NCBI GenBank assembly: GCA_002708765.1
Contig: PAPD01000012.1
Coordinates: 3,483 to 67,482 of the forward strand
Length of the DNA: 64,000 nt
Direction: 5' to 3'
From: Gammaproteobacteria bacterium
Lineage (GTDB): Bacteria > Pseudomonadota > Gammaproteobacteria > Pseudomonadales > Azotimanducaceae
The position numbers and the translations under genes were made by a program. The notes under the pieces were generated by a model. It ran no database searches and was not told where the DNA came from. It worked only from the letters and a program-made list of their open reading frames with translations. Below are positions 25,383 to 34,636 of this stretch, one piece after another. Position 1 is the stretch's first letter, and each line of letters starts with the position of its first letter.

Positions 25383-25384
25383 TA

Positions 25385-25981
25385 ATGAAAGCTTTTTCCT
25401 TATTTGATCGGACAGTGGAAGCGTTTCGGTGTCTGCCTGGGGTCGGTCCGAAGACAGCACAAAGAATGCTTTTGCATGTGCTAGAAAGAGATCGTCTCGG
25501 TGGGCAGAGGCTGATCGAGTCTCTTGCTGATTCTCTTAAGAAAATCCGCAACTGTAATTTATGTAGAAACCTGACAGAGTTTGAAATATGTGAAATATGT
25601 AATGATGAGCGCAGAGATCAAAGTCAGCTTTGCGTGGTAGAGTCTCCGGCGGACATTATCGCTATTGAGCAGGCGTCAGCTTTTAGGGGTGTCTATTTCG
25701 TTCTGGGTGGAACGTTATCGCCTATAGATGGAAGGGGCCCAGAAGAGATAGGAGTGCCTGCTCTTATTAGTCGATGCAGAAATGGGATTTCTGAGGTGAT
25801 CGTTGCCGTTTCTTCTACGGTTGAAGGCGAGGCCACTTCATACTTTTTGAGTGAATCCTTAAAGGGGCTGGAGCTAGATGTTTCTCGTATTGCCCAGGGT
25901 GTTCCTAGGGGAGGGGAGTTAGAGCTCGTTGATGGTTTGACATTGTCCCATGCTTTTGAAGGCCGTAAGGGTCTGGAATGA
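25385..25981 (+). CDS. recR: Recombination mediator RecR
   Basis: About 198 residues. The helix-hairpin-helix GVGPKTAQRMLLH, the zinc finger CNLCRNLTEFEICEIC and the TOPRIM-like LCVVESPADIIAIEQ and FVLGGTLSPIDGRGP are all present. RecR with RecO/RecF loads RecA at gaps. The start is taken at ATG 25385 rather than the TTG 25379 that overlaps ybaB. The TGA overlaps the rnd ATG (ATGA). Confidence 0.97.
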   Translation: MKAFSLFDRTVEAFRCLPGVGPKTAQRMLLHVLERDRLGGQRLIESLADSLKKIRNCNLCRNLTEFEICEICNDERRDQSQLCVVESPADIIAIEQASAFRGVYFVLGGTLSPIDGRGPEEIGVPALISRCRNGISEVIVAVSSTVEGEATSYFLSESLKGLELDVSRIAQGVPRGGELELVDGLTLSHAFEGRKGLE

Positions 25982-27096
25982 AATTGGAATACGAATATGT
26001 TTGTGAGGACCATCAATTTGATAAGGCTATAAAAGTATGTCAGCAGGCGACCGCCCTGGCCATAGATACCGAATTCATTAGAGTTAGTACTTATTATCCT
26101 GAATTGGGTCTTTTGCAAGTTTGTGATGGTAATAGGTGTTTTCTTTTTGACCCTGTATCATTAAGTAACCTTGCTGCTTTTTCTGAAATACTTACCGATA
26201 AGAAAATCACTAAAATATTCCACTCGTGTTCAGAGGACCTAGAGGTATTTCAACATGCTTTCGGAGTGCTTCCTGTTCCTGTTTACGACACCCAAATTTC
26301 TAGTGCTTTTCTTGGCGCGGGGTTCTCCATAAGTTATCAAGCGCTGGTTGAGCATTATCTATCTGTCCTTTTAACAAAAGATCAGACCCGTTCCAATTGG
26401 TTAGCTAGACCTCTGACAAAACAACAACTGAATTATGCGGCTCAGGATGTAACGTACTTATTTGAAATATATAAGACCCAGCAGCCGATTATAAAAAACA
26501 GCAAAAAGAGAGCCTGGATAGAGTCTGAGTTTAAAAAACTAGGCTCTGAGATTCCGACTATTGTTCCTTCCGATGAAGCCTATAGGAAAGTTGGTGGGCT
26601 TTGGCGATTTTCGCCAAGGCAACTATATCTTTTACGCAATCTATTTGGATGGCGTGAGAAAAAGGCTAGAGCAGAAAATAGGCCTCGTAATCGGATTGCT
26701 GAAAAGAGAGCGCTTGTTAATATTGTTAAGGAAGAATGTTCAACTCGTCCGGCTCTTTTGACAGCTGGGTTGTCAAAGGCGCAAGCCGGAAAATATGCTT
26801 TTGAAATCATAGATTTGGTTAAAGAAAGTGAATCTGTTAGTGAAATGGATCTGCCGCCACTAGTTACGAGAAATAATGGAAAAGTTGACAGTAAAAAGCT
26901 TAAATCGCTAAGAAAAATTGTTGAGGACCGAGCAAATGGTCTGGGGATGGCGCCTGAACTGCTTTGCAAAAGAAAGGATCTAGAAGATCTGTTAAAATCA
27001 AGGAGCTTTTCTGGCGAATATAGTTTGCCGGAGGCCCTTTCGGATTGGAGAAAAAGTGAAATAGGTATAGCTTTGCTTGAGTGTCTTGGAGACTAG
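25978..27096 (+). CDS. rnd: Ribonuclease D
   Basis: A 372-residue 3'-5' exoribonuclease. The DEDD motif starts with AIDTEFIRVSTYYPELGLLQ (residues about 29-48), continues with KIFHSCSEDLEVF, and ends with NYAAQDVTYL. HRDC-type helical regions follow, with WREKKARAENRPRNRIAE. It trims tRNA and other stable RNA 3' ends. It starts inside the recR stop codon. Confidence 0.96.
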   Translation: MKLEYEYVCEDHQFDKAIKVCQQATALAIDTEFIRVSTYYPELGLLQVCDGNRCFLFDPVSLSNLAAFSEILTDKKITKIFHSCSEDLEVFQHAFGVLPVPVYDTQISSAFLGAGFSISYQALVEHYLSVLLTKDQTRSNWLARPLTKQQLNYAAQDVTYLFEIYKTQQPIIKNSKKRAWIESEFKKLGSEIPTIVPSDEAYRKVGGLWRFSPRQLYLLRNLFGWREKKARAENRPRNRIAEKRALVNIVKEECSTRPALLTAGLSKAQAGKYAFEIIDLVKESESVSEMDLPPLVTRNNGKVDSKKLKSLRKIVEDRANGLGMAPELLCKRKDLEDLLKSRSFSGEYSLPEALSDWRKSEIGIALLECLGD

Positions 27097-27194
27097 CCAT
27101 TTCAAAAAGCGGAGGGTTGTTTTCCAGACCAATTGAGGTTGTGGGAAAAAAAAATAAGTGTTTTTTTGTCATATTAGTCCGAACGGAGTTTTAG

Positions 27195-27635
27195 GTGGCA
27201 GGTTTCTGGATTGAGAAAGCGATGACGGCAATGTCCGAGAGAGAATGGGAATCGTTGTGTGACGGTTGTGGTCGCTGCTGTCTTCTCAAGCTAGAAGAGA
27301 TAGATGCCGAAAAGGTTCACTATACTGCTGCGGTTTGCAGATATCTGGACCAGAAAACATGCAAGTGTTCTCAATACAAACAAAGAAACAAATTAGTGCC
27401 TACCTGTGTGAAATTTTCGTCAAAAGATATTGAGTCTTTAAAGTGGATGCCTTTTACCTGTGCCTACAGAAAGGTAGCGGAGGGCCGAGACCTAGATTGG
27501 TGGCACCATCTCGTTTCGGGGTCGAAGAATACGGTTCATGAGGCTGGTATTTCTGTCAGAGGGAAATGTGTATCGGAATTATTCGTTCACCCTGATGATC
27601 TCGATGAAAAAATCATTCAATGGGTTCATGCCTGA
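27195..27635 (+). CDS. ycgN: YcgN family cysteine-cluster protein (UPF0260)
   Basis: A 146-residue protein with the YcgN signatures EWESLCDGCGRCCLLKLEE, VCRYLDQKTCKCSQY, MPFTCAYRKVAEGRDL and WHHLVSGSK. Clustered cysteines suggest metal or Fe-S binding; the function is not established. The GTG start has GGAG further upstream. In Pseudomonas relatives ycgL usually sits between rnd and ycgN; here the 98-nt rnd-ycgN gap holds no such gene. Confidence 0.95.
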   Translation: MAGFWIEKAMTAMSEREWESLCDGCGRCCLLKLEEIDAEKVHYTAAVCRYLDQKTCKCSQYKQRNKLVPTCVKFSSKDIESLKWMPFTCAYRKVAEGRDLDWWHHLVSGSKNTVHEAGISVRGKCVSELFVHPDDLDEKIIQWVHA

Positions 27636-27952
27636 TGGAAGAGCATTATTTTGTTGCGTGGGGAATATATCTTGGCTCCGGTATGATGTTTTTTATTTTG
27701 TGGTGGCAGCTAAGTTCGTTTATTGGTATCAGGGCCTTTAGAGATTTTTCTAGAAGCCTCATGTTTTTACTGATCTTTTTCCCCTGGCAGCTATCGGGTT
27801 CAGAGAAATATTATGCTCCAGCGAGTCTGATCGTCGCGCTAGAATTTTCTATTGGATCAGCGGACGAGATTGGTGGTGCACTTACCGCGTTGCTGTTTAG
27901 TATAGGTTGTCTATGCTTTGTTCTTATACTCAGAGCTCTTTTTAACCGTTGA
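27635..27952 (+). CDS. Small inner-membrane protein of unknown function
   Basis: A 105-residue hydrophobic protein, starting at ATG 27635 inside the ycgN stop (TGATG), so it is coupled to ycgN. Three hydrophobic segments can be seen: about residues 8-30, 39-52 (FLLIFFPWQL) and 78-101. There are charged ends, including a C-terminal RALFNR. I know no family for it. Confidence 0.65.
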   Translation: MEEHYFVAWGIYLGSGMMFFILWWQLSSFIGIRAFRDFSRSLMFLLIFFPWQLSGSEKYYAPASLIVALEFSIGSADEIGGALTALLFSIGCLCFVLILRALFNR

Positions 27953-28058
27953 GCACTGATGCATAGGAAAGAGATTATAGAATGAACAGACTAATTTGCT
28001 AGCTTATTTTTAAGCCAGACGTTATATTTTTGACCTTCGTCATGTTGGGAACTTATCA

Positions 28059-28922
28059 ATGAAATTTTCGAGCACTTCCACCTATATTGCGACAGATGAG
28101 TTGCAGATGGCCGTGAACGCTGCTGTGCAGTTAGAACGACCTTTACTAATAAAGGGAGAACCAGGAACTGGCAAGACAATGCTAGCTGAAGAAATCGCGG
28201 CTTCGTTAGAAATGGAACTTATTTCCTGGCATATAAAATCCACAACTAAAGCCCAACAGGGGCTTTATGAATATGATGCCGTCTCCCGTTTGCGAGACTC
28301 TCAGCTGGGAGATGATAGAGTTCACGATATCAAGAACTACATCGAAAAGGGAAAGCTGTGGGAAGCATTTTCAAGTGAGAAGAGAGTTGTTCTTTTGATC
28401 GATGAGATTGATAAAGCTGATATCGAGTTTCCTAATGATCTTCTTCTTGAGCTAGATCGGATGGAGTTTCACGTTTACGAGACAGGGGAAACGATAAAAG
28501 CAAAGCAACGCCCGGTTGTCGTTATTACGAGTAACAATGAGAAAGAGCTGCCAGATGCCTTCCTTAGAAGGTGTTTTTTCCATTACATCCAGTTCCCAGA
28601 TAGAGAGACTATGGCAGATATTGTGGAAGTGCATCACCCAAAAATAAAGCAAGATTTAGTGAAGGAGGCGATGGAAATATTTTTTGATGTCAGGAAAGTT
28701 CCGGGTCTGAAGAAAAAGCCTTCTACATCCGAGTTAATCGATTGGCTGAAACTTCTGATGGCAGATGACATTCCTGAAGAAATCCTGACAAATAGAGACA
28801 CTTCCAAAGCAATTCCTCCTCTTTACGGGGCACTTGTCAAAAACGAACAGGATGTTCAGTTGTTGGAGAGGCTAGCGTTCATGAATAGGCGCCAAGGCAG
28901 CAGTGGGAGCTCCAGCCAGTAA
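28059..28922 (+). CDS. MoxR-family AAA+ ATPase
   Basis: A 287-residue AAA+ ATPase with Walker A GEPGTGKTMLAEEIA (residues about 37-51), Walker B VVLLIDEIDKADIEF, and SNNEKELPDAFLRRCFFHY with the sensor and arginine finger region. MoxR proteins act with VWA proteins as chaperone-like pairs to insert metals or mature complexes, which the next gene (a VWA protein) supports. No signal peptide is present. The target complex is not encoded nearby. Confidence 0.94.
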   Translation: MKFSSTSTYIATDELQMAVNAAVQLERPLLIKGEPGTGKTMLAEEIAASLEMELISWHIKSTTKAQQGLYEYDAVSRLRDSQLGDDRVHDIKNYIEKGKLWEAFSSEKRVVLLIDEIDKADIEFPNDLLLELDRMEFHVYETGETIKAKQRPVVVITSNNEKELPDAFLRRCFFHYIQFPDRETMADIVEVHHPKIKQDLVKEAMEIFFDVRKVPGLKKKPSTSELIDWLKLLMADDIPEEILTNRDTSKAIPPLYGALVKNEQDVQLLERLAFMNRRQGSSGSSSQ

Positions 28923-28952
28923 CCATCTAGAATGATTGGGTGAGGGTAATTT

Positions 28953-30104
28953 ATGTTGATTAACTTTTTTTTCGCTCTGAAGAAAGCTCGTATTCCCGTT
29001 TCTATAACTGAGCTTCTGCATCTACTTGATATCTTGAAGGAGAGACTGGTTTACGCAGACATCGATGAATTCTATTACTTTAGTCGAATGGCGCTTGTTA
29101 AGGATGAGCGTCATTACGACAAATTTGATCGAGCGTTTAGCACATATTTCAAAGGACTTGATGATCTTTCTAGTCTTATTAATTCGTTGATTCCGGATGA
29201 ATACCTGAGAAGAGAGTTCGAAAAAAGCCTCACGCCTGAAGAACTCGAAAAGATAAAGTCTTTAGGAGGCCTGGAAAAACTAATCGAGGCTTTCAAAAGA
29301 GAGGTGGAGGAAGCCGCCAAAGGAGAAGGGAAAGAAAAGAATAAGGAAGGAAAAGGCGAAAACGGTAGCGGTCCTGAAGGAAAAGGAGACCCCGGAAAAA
29401 AGAGACGCCAAAGGCGGCAATGGGACAAGCGTGACTACAAGGCCTATGACGATAACGTTGAACTTGGCACTAGGGGTATGAAAATATCTTTACGGCGGTT
29501 GCGCAAGTTAGCGCGACAAGGAGCAGAAGACGAGTTCGATATTGATTCTACTATTAGCAAGACCGCAAAAAATGGTGGGATGTTAGATATTATTATGCAG
29601 GCCGAAAGAAAAAACACGGTGAAGGTTCTCTTGTTGCTGGATAGTGGTGGGTCCATGGATGCCCACGTAAAAGTATGTGAAGAGTTGTTTTCGGCAGCAA
29701 GATCGGAATTCAAGCATCTGGAGGTCTATTATTTCCACAATTTTATCTACGATGGAATATGGAAGGAACATAATAGACGTATGAGTGAGAGGATCGAAAC
29801 TTTCGATATTCTTCACAAATATACCCATGATTATAAGGTAATTTTTGTGGGTGATGCGACGATGGCTCCTTATGAGATTACCCATTCGGGTGGTTCTGTT
29901 GAGCACTGGAATGAGGAAGCAGGAGCAATATGGATGCAGCGTTTTATTGACACTTTTGATAAGCTGATTTGGATTAATCCGACTCCCAGAGACACATGGG
30001 AATATTCCACTTCTGTTGCTCTTACTGAAAAGCTCGTTGAGGATCACATGTATCCGCTTACTGTATCGGGTATAGAAGACGGAATGAATTTTTTGTCTAA
30101 ATAG
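28953..30104 (+). CDS. VWA-domain (CoxE-like) protein, MoxR partner
   Basis: A 383-residue protein. The N-terminal helical part opens MLINFFFALKKARIPVSITELLHLLDIL, as in CoxE-type proteins. Next is a Lys/Glu/Gly-rich low-complexity linker (about residues 122-155, KGEGKEKNKEGKGE). The C-terminal VWA domain has a MIDAS motif DSGGSM at about residue 230. It is 30 nt after the MoxR gene, a known pairing. The linker is longer and more charged than I expect. The chaperoned substrate is unknown. Confidence 0.9.
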   Translation: MLINFFFALKKARIPVSITELLHLLDILKERLVYADIDEFYYFSRMALVKDERHYDKFDRAFSTYFKGLDDLSSLINSLIPDEYLRREFEKSLTPEELEKIKSLGGLEKLIEAFKREVEEAAKGEGKEKNKEGKGENGSGPEGKGDPGKKRRQRRQWDKRDYKAYDDNVELGTRGMKISLRRLRKLARQGAEDEFDIDSTISKTAKNGGMLDIIMQAERKNTVKVLLLLDSGGSMDAHVKVCEELFSAARSEFKHLEVYYFHNFIYDGIWKEHNRRMSERIETFDILHKYTHDYKVIFVGDATMAPYEITHSGGSVEHWNEEAGAIWMQRFIDTFDKLIWINPTPRDTWEYSTSVALTEKLVEDHMYPLTVSGIEDGMNFLSK

Positions 30105-30153
30105 CAACTAATGTCTTCAGGTAATTGAATTTTTGTTTTGAAATAGTGCTTTA

Positions 30154-30729
30154 GTGAAAAACGACAGTTCCTTAAAAACACTTGAAAGATCCATTGAGCA
30201 CTCGATGCTTTTTCAGCGCTTCAATCTGAAGAAGGAGCTAAGGAAAAAACATCGACGTAAGAACTTGCACGAAGAGATTCTGCAGTCGGCGGCGGAAGCT
30301 AGTCGCAGAAAGAAACTCGTTCCGGATATCACTTTCCCACCTGGGTTACCTACATCTAGGATTGCTAAGTCCATAATAAAGACCATACAGGATAATCAGG
30401 TTGTTATTGTTGCTGGAGAGACCGGGTCAGGAAAGAGCACTCAGTTATCCAAAATGTGTCTAGAGGCAGGCCAGGGGGTTTTCGGTATGATTGGTCATAC
30501 CCAACCTAGAAGAGTTGCAGCTCGATCGATAGCAGCTCGAGTCGCATCGGAATTGGGTGTGAAATTAGGTGATGAGGTTGGTTTCCAGGTTAGGTTTGAG
30601 TCGAAAACCAATTCCGATACTCTCATAAAAATAATGACCGATGGAATACTGCTCTCGGAAATTCAGAACGATCCGTTCCTGGAAAGTATGACACCGTTAT
30701 TATTGATGAGGTTCACGAGAGAACCTTGA
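30154..30729 (+). CDS. hrpA: HrpA RNA helicase, N-terminal part (frameshifted)
   Basis: A 191-residue N-terminal fragment of the DEAH-box helicase HrpA, from a GTG start. It contains Walker A GETGSGKSTQLS, IGHTQPRRVAARSIA (motif Ia), VGFQVRFES and LIKIMTDGILLSEIQNDPFLE. Homology ends there. The frame then reads a short unrelated tail (SMTPLLLMRFTREP) and stops, while the expected DTVIIDEVHERTLN continues in the -1 frame from 30687. One missing base near 30685-30688 explains it. There is no slippery heptamer at the junction. It is either a real inactivating mutation or a consensus error. Confidence 0.88.
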   Translation: MKNDSSLKTLERSIEHSMLFQRFNLKKELRKKHRRKNLHEEILQSAAEASRRKKLVPDITFPPGLPTSRIAKSIIKTIQDNQVVIVAGETGSGKSTQLSKMCLEAGQGVFGMIGHTQPRRVAARSIAARVASELGVKLGDEVGFQVRFESKTNSDTLIKIMTDGILLSEIQNDPFLESMTPLLLMRFTREP

Positions 30730-33700
30730 ATATTGACTTTCTTCTGGGTTACCTGAAGCGTTTGATTAGCAAGCGGGAAAATCTCAAGATAGTAATAACT
30801 TCTGCAACTATAGATGTGGAGAGGTATTCAAAGCACTTTTCTGATGCGCCTATAATCAAAATTAATGAAAAAATGTTTCCTGTCGACGTTAGATATGTGC
30901 CGATACAAGGTAAATCTGGAGAAGAGAAAGCTGAAAATGAGATCTTTTTAGGGATTCTAAATGAGATTAGCAATTTGCCTCGGGGTGATGTCCTAGTTTT
31001 TTTGCCTGGTGAACGGGAGATAAGAGAATTTTCTGATCTGGTAAAGAATGAAACCAAATCATTCGAATCACTGCCACTATTTTCCAGGCTCTCGGATAGA
31101 GAGCAGGACAGGATTTTCGAACCTCATTCGAAGAGAAGGGTGATATTGTCGACCAATTTAGCGGAGACGTCTCTGACTGTGCCTGGAATACGGTATGTAA
31201 TAGATTTCGGGAAGGCGAGGGTTTCTCGATATAGCTATCGCTCAAAAGTACAGAAATTGCCCATCGAAGAAATATCAAAAGCAAGCGCTGAACAGAGAAA
31301 AGGGCGCTGTGGCCGCTTGTCCGAAGGGATTTGCTTCCGTATTTTTTCCGAAGAGGATTTTGATAATCGTCCCGGGTTCACCGAGCCTGAAATTCAAAGA
31401 ACGAATCTAGCATCCGTTATTCTTCAGATGCTTCAATTGAAACTAGGCGAAATCGAGTGTTTTCCATTCCTGGATCGTCCGCTAGATAGGCAGATCAGTG
31501 ATGGGTTTTCTCTTTTGGCAGAGTTGAATGCTATTGACGGGCGGCGTCAGCTGACACGCATGGGAAAACAAATGTCAGGTTTCCCTCTCGACGTCAGATT
31601 TTCGCGCATGCTTGTAGCTGGTGGTCAGCTCGGTTCACTTAACGAGATCCTGACTATCGTAAGCGGGCTTTCTATCCGAGATCCTCGAGAACGCCCTGTC
31701 GAGTTTCAAAGTCTTGCAGACCTCGCCCATAAGAAACGCGAAGATAAAAGATCAGATTTTCTTAGCTATCTCCTCTTGTGGAAAGATTTTGAAGTCCAAA
31801 AGAAACGGCATGGGAGCTCCGGATTAAAGAAATATTGTCGCTCTGAATTCCTGTCTTTTTCTAGAATGCTGGAGTGGCGACAATTGCGGGCTCAACTTCT
31901 TTCTGTTTGCAGAGAAAAGGGAATGAAACCGAACTCGAGCCCGGCTTCATACGCATCTGTGCACAAAGCAATTCTATCAGGGTTGATCGGAAATATAGCG
32001 ATCAAATCTGGCGAGCACGAGTACCTTGGTACTAGGAAGAAAACCGAGTATATCTTTCCCGCTTCTTCTCAGTTTTCTAGGAAACCTAAGTGGATCGTCA
32101 GTGCAGAGCTAATAGAAACTTCTCGACTTTATGCCAGGTGTGTTGCTGAAATTGATCGATCATGGATTGAACCTCTAGCTGGCCATCTGTTTAAGAGAAG
32201 TTACAAGGATCCTGTTTTTGATTCGGGGCGAGGCCAGGTATTGGCGCGTGAAGAAGCGTTGCTTTACGGGATACCTGTTATCACAAATAGAAAAATCGAT
32301 TTTGGACTTGTTAATTTGCGTGATGCTAGGCAGATCTATATCAGAAGAGCCCTTGTTGGCAGAGAATCACGGACTAAATTAAATTTTTACAAAGAAAATT
32401 GCAGAGCTCTTAACGAAGCCAAAATTCTAGAAGCAAAATCTCGTCGGAATGACATTTTGTTGTCAGAGCAGGCGATTTATGATTTTTACGATAGACACCT
32501 GCCTCAGGATATAAGCAGTGATTTTGATCTCAGAAAGTTTGTGAAGAGAATGCCTAGGGAATCAGGTCGTTTGCAATTTCAACCGGAAGATATACTAGAG
32601 AATGAAATCTCGTTATCAGAATCGCTCTATCCTGACTATCTGGCGATTAGAGAGAATCGGCTGCCCTTAAAATACAAATTCGCTCCTGGAGAAAGTGAAG
32701 ATGGAATCAGCATAGATGTCCCGTTATCGGTTCTAGGATTGGTGACCCAGGAAAGAGCAGACTGGTTGGTCCCTGGTTTGGTAAAAGAAAAATGTATTGG
32801 TTTAATTAAATCTCTTCCTAAATCTATCAGGAAAAAGTTCGTTCCCTTATCAAATTATACTGAGCTGATACTGAAGGATTTTGAGTACTCGGGAAGGTCA
32901 CTGGCGGAGTCTCTAGCAGACAGGCTGTTTAAAGTATCAGGAAACCTGGTTCATAAAGAAGATTTTCAGTTTGATCTTATAGATGACCATCTCAACATTA
33001 ATTTCCGGGTGATTTCTAGTGATGGCAAGTGCATAGGTTCCGGAAGAGATTTAGAGTCTTTGCGAAAGCGTTTTCTATCCTCGAATACAGATGATTCTGC
33101 AAGAAATGTCCATGAGATTGAAGGAAAAGGTTATATCAACTGGAACTTTGATACGCTTCCTGAATTTGTTGAAATTCTTGAAGGAAAAATCTGTCTCAAG
33201 CTTTATCCGGCCATCGTTGATGAAGGCGATTCTGTCTCTATAAGATTGCTAGAGACTCAAGAAGAGGCTCTGAGAAAATCCGAGGATGGGGTTTTTAGAC
33301 TAGCAGCACTGCGGTTCAAAAACCTATGGAAGCAAATGCAGAGGAATATTCCCGACTTCTCCGACTTTTCTATTTTCTATGTGAGAAGAGGAGATAGAGC
33401 TTCTTTAATCGACGGTCTGCTAACTGCTGCCTTCAAGGCGACCTTCGTTGAAGGAAGCCCGCTTCCTAGAACTCTATTAGAGTTTGAGCAAAGGCTAGAA
33501 AAACGGTCTGAGCTTTATGACAATCTATCTGAGATATCGGGATATGTTGGTCAGGCTTTACGAGATTCGATGAAAATTGAGCGTGTTCTTCCACGTGAAT
33601 CCTATCCGGAAGTCTTTAAAGATATAACATCTCAGTTAGATGGCCTTCTTCCTTCAGGATTTCCTAATACTATCCCTCTAGCGCATTTGCGGGATTACCC

Positions 33701-33965
33701 TAGATATTTTAAAGCCATTTTTTATCGGTTAGATAAGCTAGGTTCTAATTTCGATAAGGAACGGAAGCGCATAGAAAAAATCTCGTATTGGTGGGCTAGA
33801 TATTCGGAATTAGGCGGTCATTGTAGTGAAAAAATCCGTAATTTTCGTTGGCTACTTGAAGAATACAGGATATCTTTGTTTGCGCAGGTGATTGGAACTA
33901 AAATTTCTGTTTCGGAGAAAAGGTTAGAGAAGGAATGGTCCGCAATAATTCAAGAGAATACATGA
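30726..33965 (+). CDS. hrpA: HrpA RNA helicase, C-terminal part (frameshifted)
   Basis: A 1079-residue continuation of HrpA in the -1 frame. The frame is open from about 30687 (DTVIIDEVHERTLNIDFLLG), so the TTG at 30726 is only the first possible start, not a true gene start. Motif III TSATIDVERYSKHF, VLVFLPGEREI and LSTNLAETSLTVPGIRYVIDFGKAR and the motif VI QRKGRCGRL are visible, followed by the large HrpA C-terminal domain. Together with the first part it totals about 1270 residues, close to the 1300 of E. coli HrpA. HrpA acts on mRNA and stalled-ribosome rescue. The mlaA ATG overlaps its TGA. Confidence 0.88.
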   Translation: MNIDFLLGYLKRLISKRENLKIVITSATIDVERYSKHFSDAPIIKINEKMFPVDVRYVPIQGKSGEEKAENEIFLGILNEISNLPRGDVLVFLPGEREIREFSDLVKNETKSFESLPLFSRLSDREQDRIFEPHSKRRVILSTNLAETSLTVPGIRYVIDFGKARVSRYSYRSKVQKLPIEEISKASAEQRKGRCGRLSEGICFRIFSEEDFDNRPGFTEPEIQRTNLASVILQMLQLKLGEIECFPFLDRPLDRQISDGFSLLAELNAIDGRRQLTRMGKQMSGFPLDVRFSRMLVAGGQLGSLNEILTIVSGLSIRDPRERPVEFQSLADLAHKKREDKRSDFLSYLLLWKDFEVQKKRHGSSGLKKYCRSEFLSFSRMLEWRQLRAQLLSVCREKGMKPNSSPASYASVHKAILSGLIGNIAIKSGEHEYLGTRKKTEYIFPASSQFSRKPKWIVSAELIETSRLYARCVAEIDRSWIEPLAGHLFKRSYKDPVFDSGRGQVLAREEALLYGIPVITNRKIDFGLVNLRDARQIYIRRALVGRESRTKLNFYKENCRALNEAKILEAKSRRNDILLSEQAIYDFYDRHLPQDISSDFDLRKFVKRMPRESGRLQFQPEDILENEISLSESLYPDYLAIRENRLPLKYKFAPGESEDGISIDVPLSVLGLVTQERADWLVPGLVKEKCIGLIKSLPKSIRKKFVPLSNYTELILKDFEYSGRSLAESLADRLFKVSGNLVHKEDFQFDLIDDHLNINFRVISSDGKCIGSGRDLESLRKRFLSSNTDDSARNVHEIEGKGYINWNFDTLPEFVEILEGKICLKLYPAIVDEGDSVSIRLLETQEEALRKSEDGVFRLAALRFKNLWKQMQRNIPDFSDFSIFYVRRGDRASLIDGLLTAAFKATFVEGSPLPRTLLEFEQRLEKRSELYDNLSEISGYVGQALRDSMKIERVLPRESYPEVFKDITSQLDGLLPSGFPNTIPLAHLRDYPRYFKAIFYRLDKLGSNFDKERKRIEKISYWWARYSELGGHCSEKIRNFRWLLEEYRISLFAQVIGTKISVSEKRLEKEWSAIIQENT

Positions 33966-34636
33966 AATTTTTCGCGTTCGTGTTTTTTTTCTTAAATCCT
34001 GGTGTTTTGTTCGCGAGCGATGATCCGTTCGAATCTGCTAACCGGAAGGTTCACGGTTTCAATGAATTTGCTGACCAGAGAGTTCTTAAACCGGCGGCGA
34101 GATTTTATGAGAATGTTTTCCCCCGTTTTGCCAGAGTTGGTGTCACCAATTTTTTTTCGAATCTTTCGAATGTTAATGGCGGGATAAATAGTGCATTGCA
34201 GTGGAAGCCGGGTGAGTCTTTCCGGGAATTTGCTCGGCTCTGTATTAATACGACATTTGGAATAGGAGGTCTTTTTGATCCGGCCTCTAGGCTTGGAATA
34301 CCAGATGGAGAGGAAGATTTTGGGCAGACTCTCGCGGTCTGGGGTCTTCCTGAAGGTGCTTATATTGTCATCCCGTTTTTTGGGCCAAGTACTATAAAAA
34401 ATGGGATGGGTTCAGTTTTTGACTTGGTGTTGGATCCGATGAGACTTTACAGACCTTTTGGTCACCAGGTTGCGTTTTCTTCTGTTGATATATTGAATAA
34501 CAGAGCAGAGTTGCTCGCCGTTGAAGGGGTCGTTTTTGGTGATAAATATCTATTTTACAAGAATGCCTATCTTCAGAGACGGGAATATCTTGAGCTCGAT
34601 GGTGAGATAGAAGATGCTTTTGACGATGAGTTTTAA
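33962..34636 (+). CDS. mlaA: MlaA/VacJ-family outer-membrane lipid-asymmetry protein
   Basis: About 224 residues. The family core is clear: DPFESANRKVHGFNEFADQ, FFSNLSNVNGGINSALQWK, INTTFGIGGLFDPA and WGLPEGAYIVIPFFGPS. MlaA removes mislocalised phospholipid from the outer leaflet. The start at ATG 33962 gives a signal peptide (FVFFFLNPGVLFA) but no lipobox cysteine, so this copy seems to be soluble or channel-bound rather than a lipoprotein. An earlier in-frame ATG at 33935 would add 9 residues inside hrpA. The ATG overlaps the hrpA TGA. No other mla gene is in the window. Confidence 0.92.
   Translation: MKFFAFVFFFLNPGVLFASDDPFESANRKVHGFNEFADQRVLKPAARFYENVFPRFARVGVTNFFSNLSNVNGGINSALQWKPGESFREFARLCINTTFGIGGLFDPASRLGIPDGEEDFGQTLAVWGLPEGAYIVIPFFGPSTIKNGMGSVFDLVLDPMRLYRPFGHQVAFSSVDILNNRAELLAVEGVVFGDKYLFYKNAYLQRREYLELDGEIEDAFDDEF

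Noticed and set aside
30685..30690. Programmed frameshift in hrpA
   Set aside because: No XXXYYYZ-type heptamer or strong stimulatory structure is present at the junction; a deletion or sequencing error fits better.
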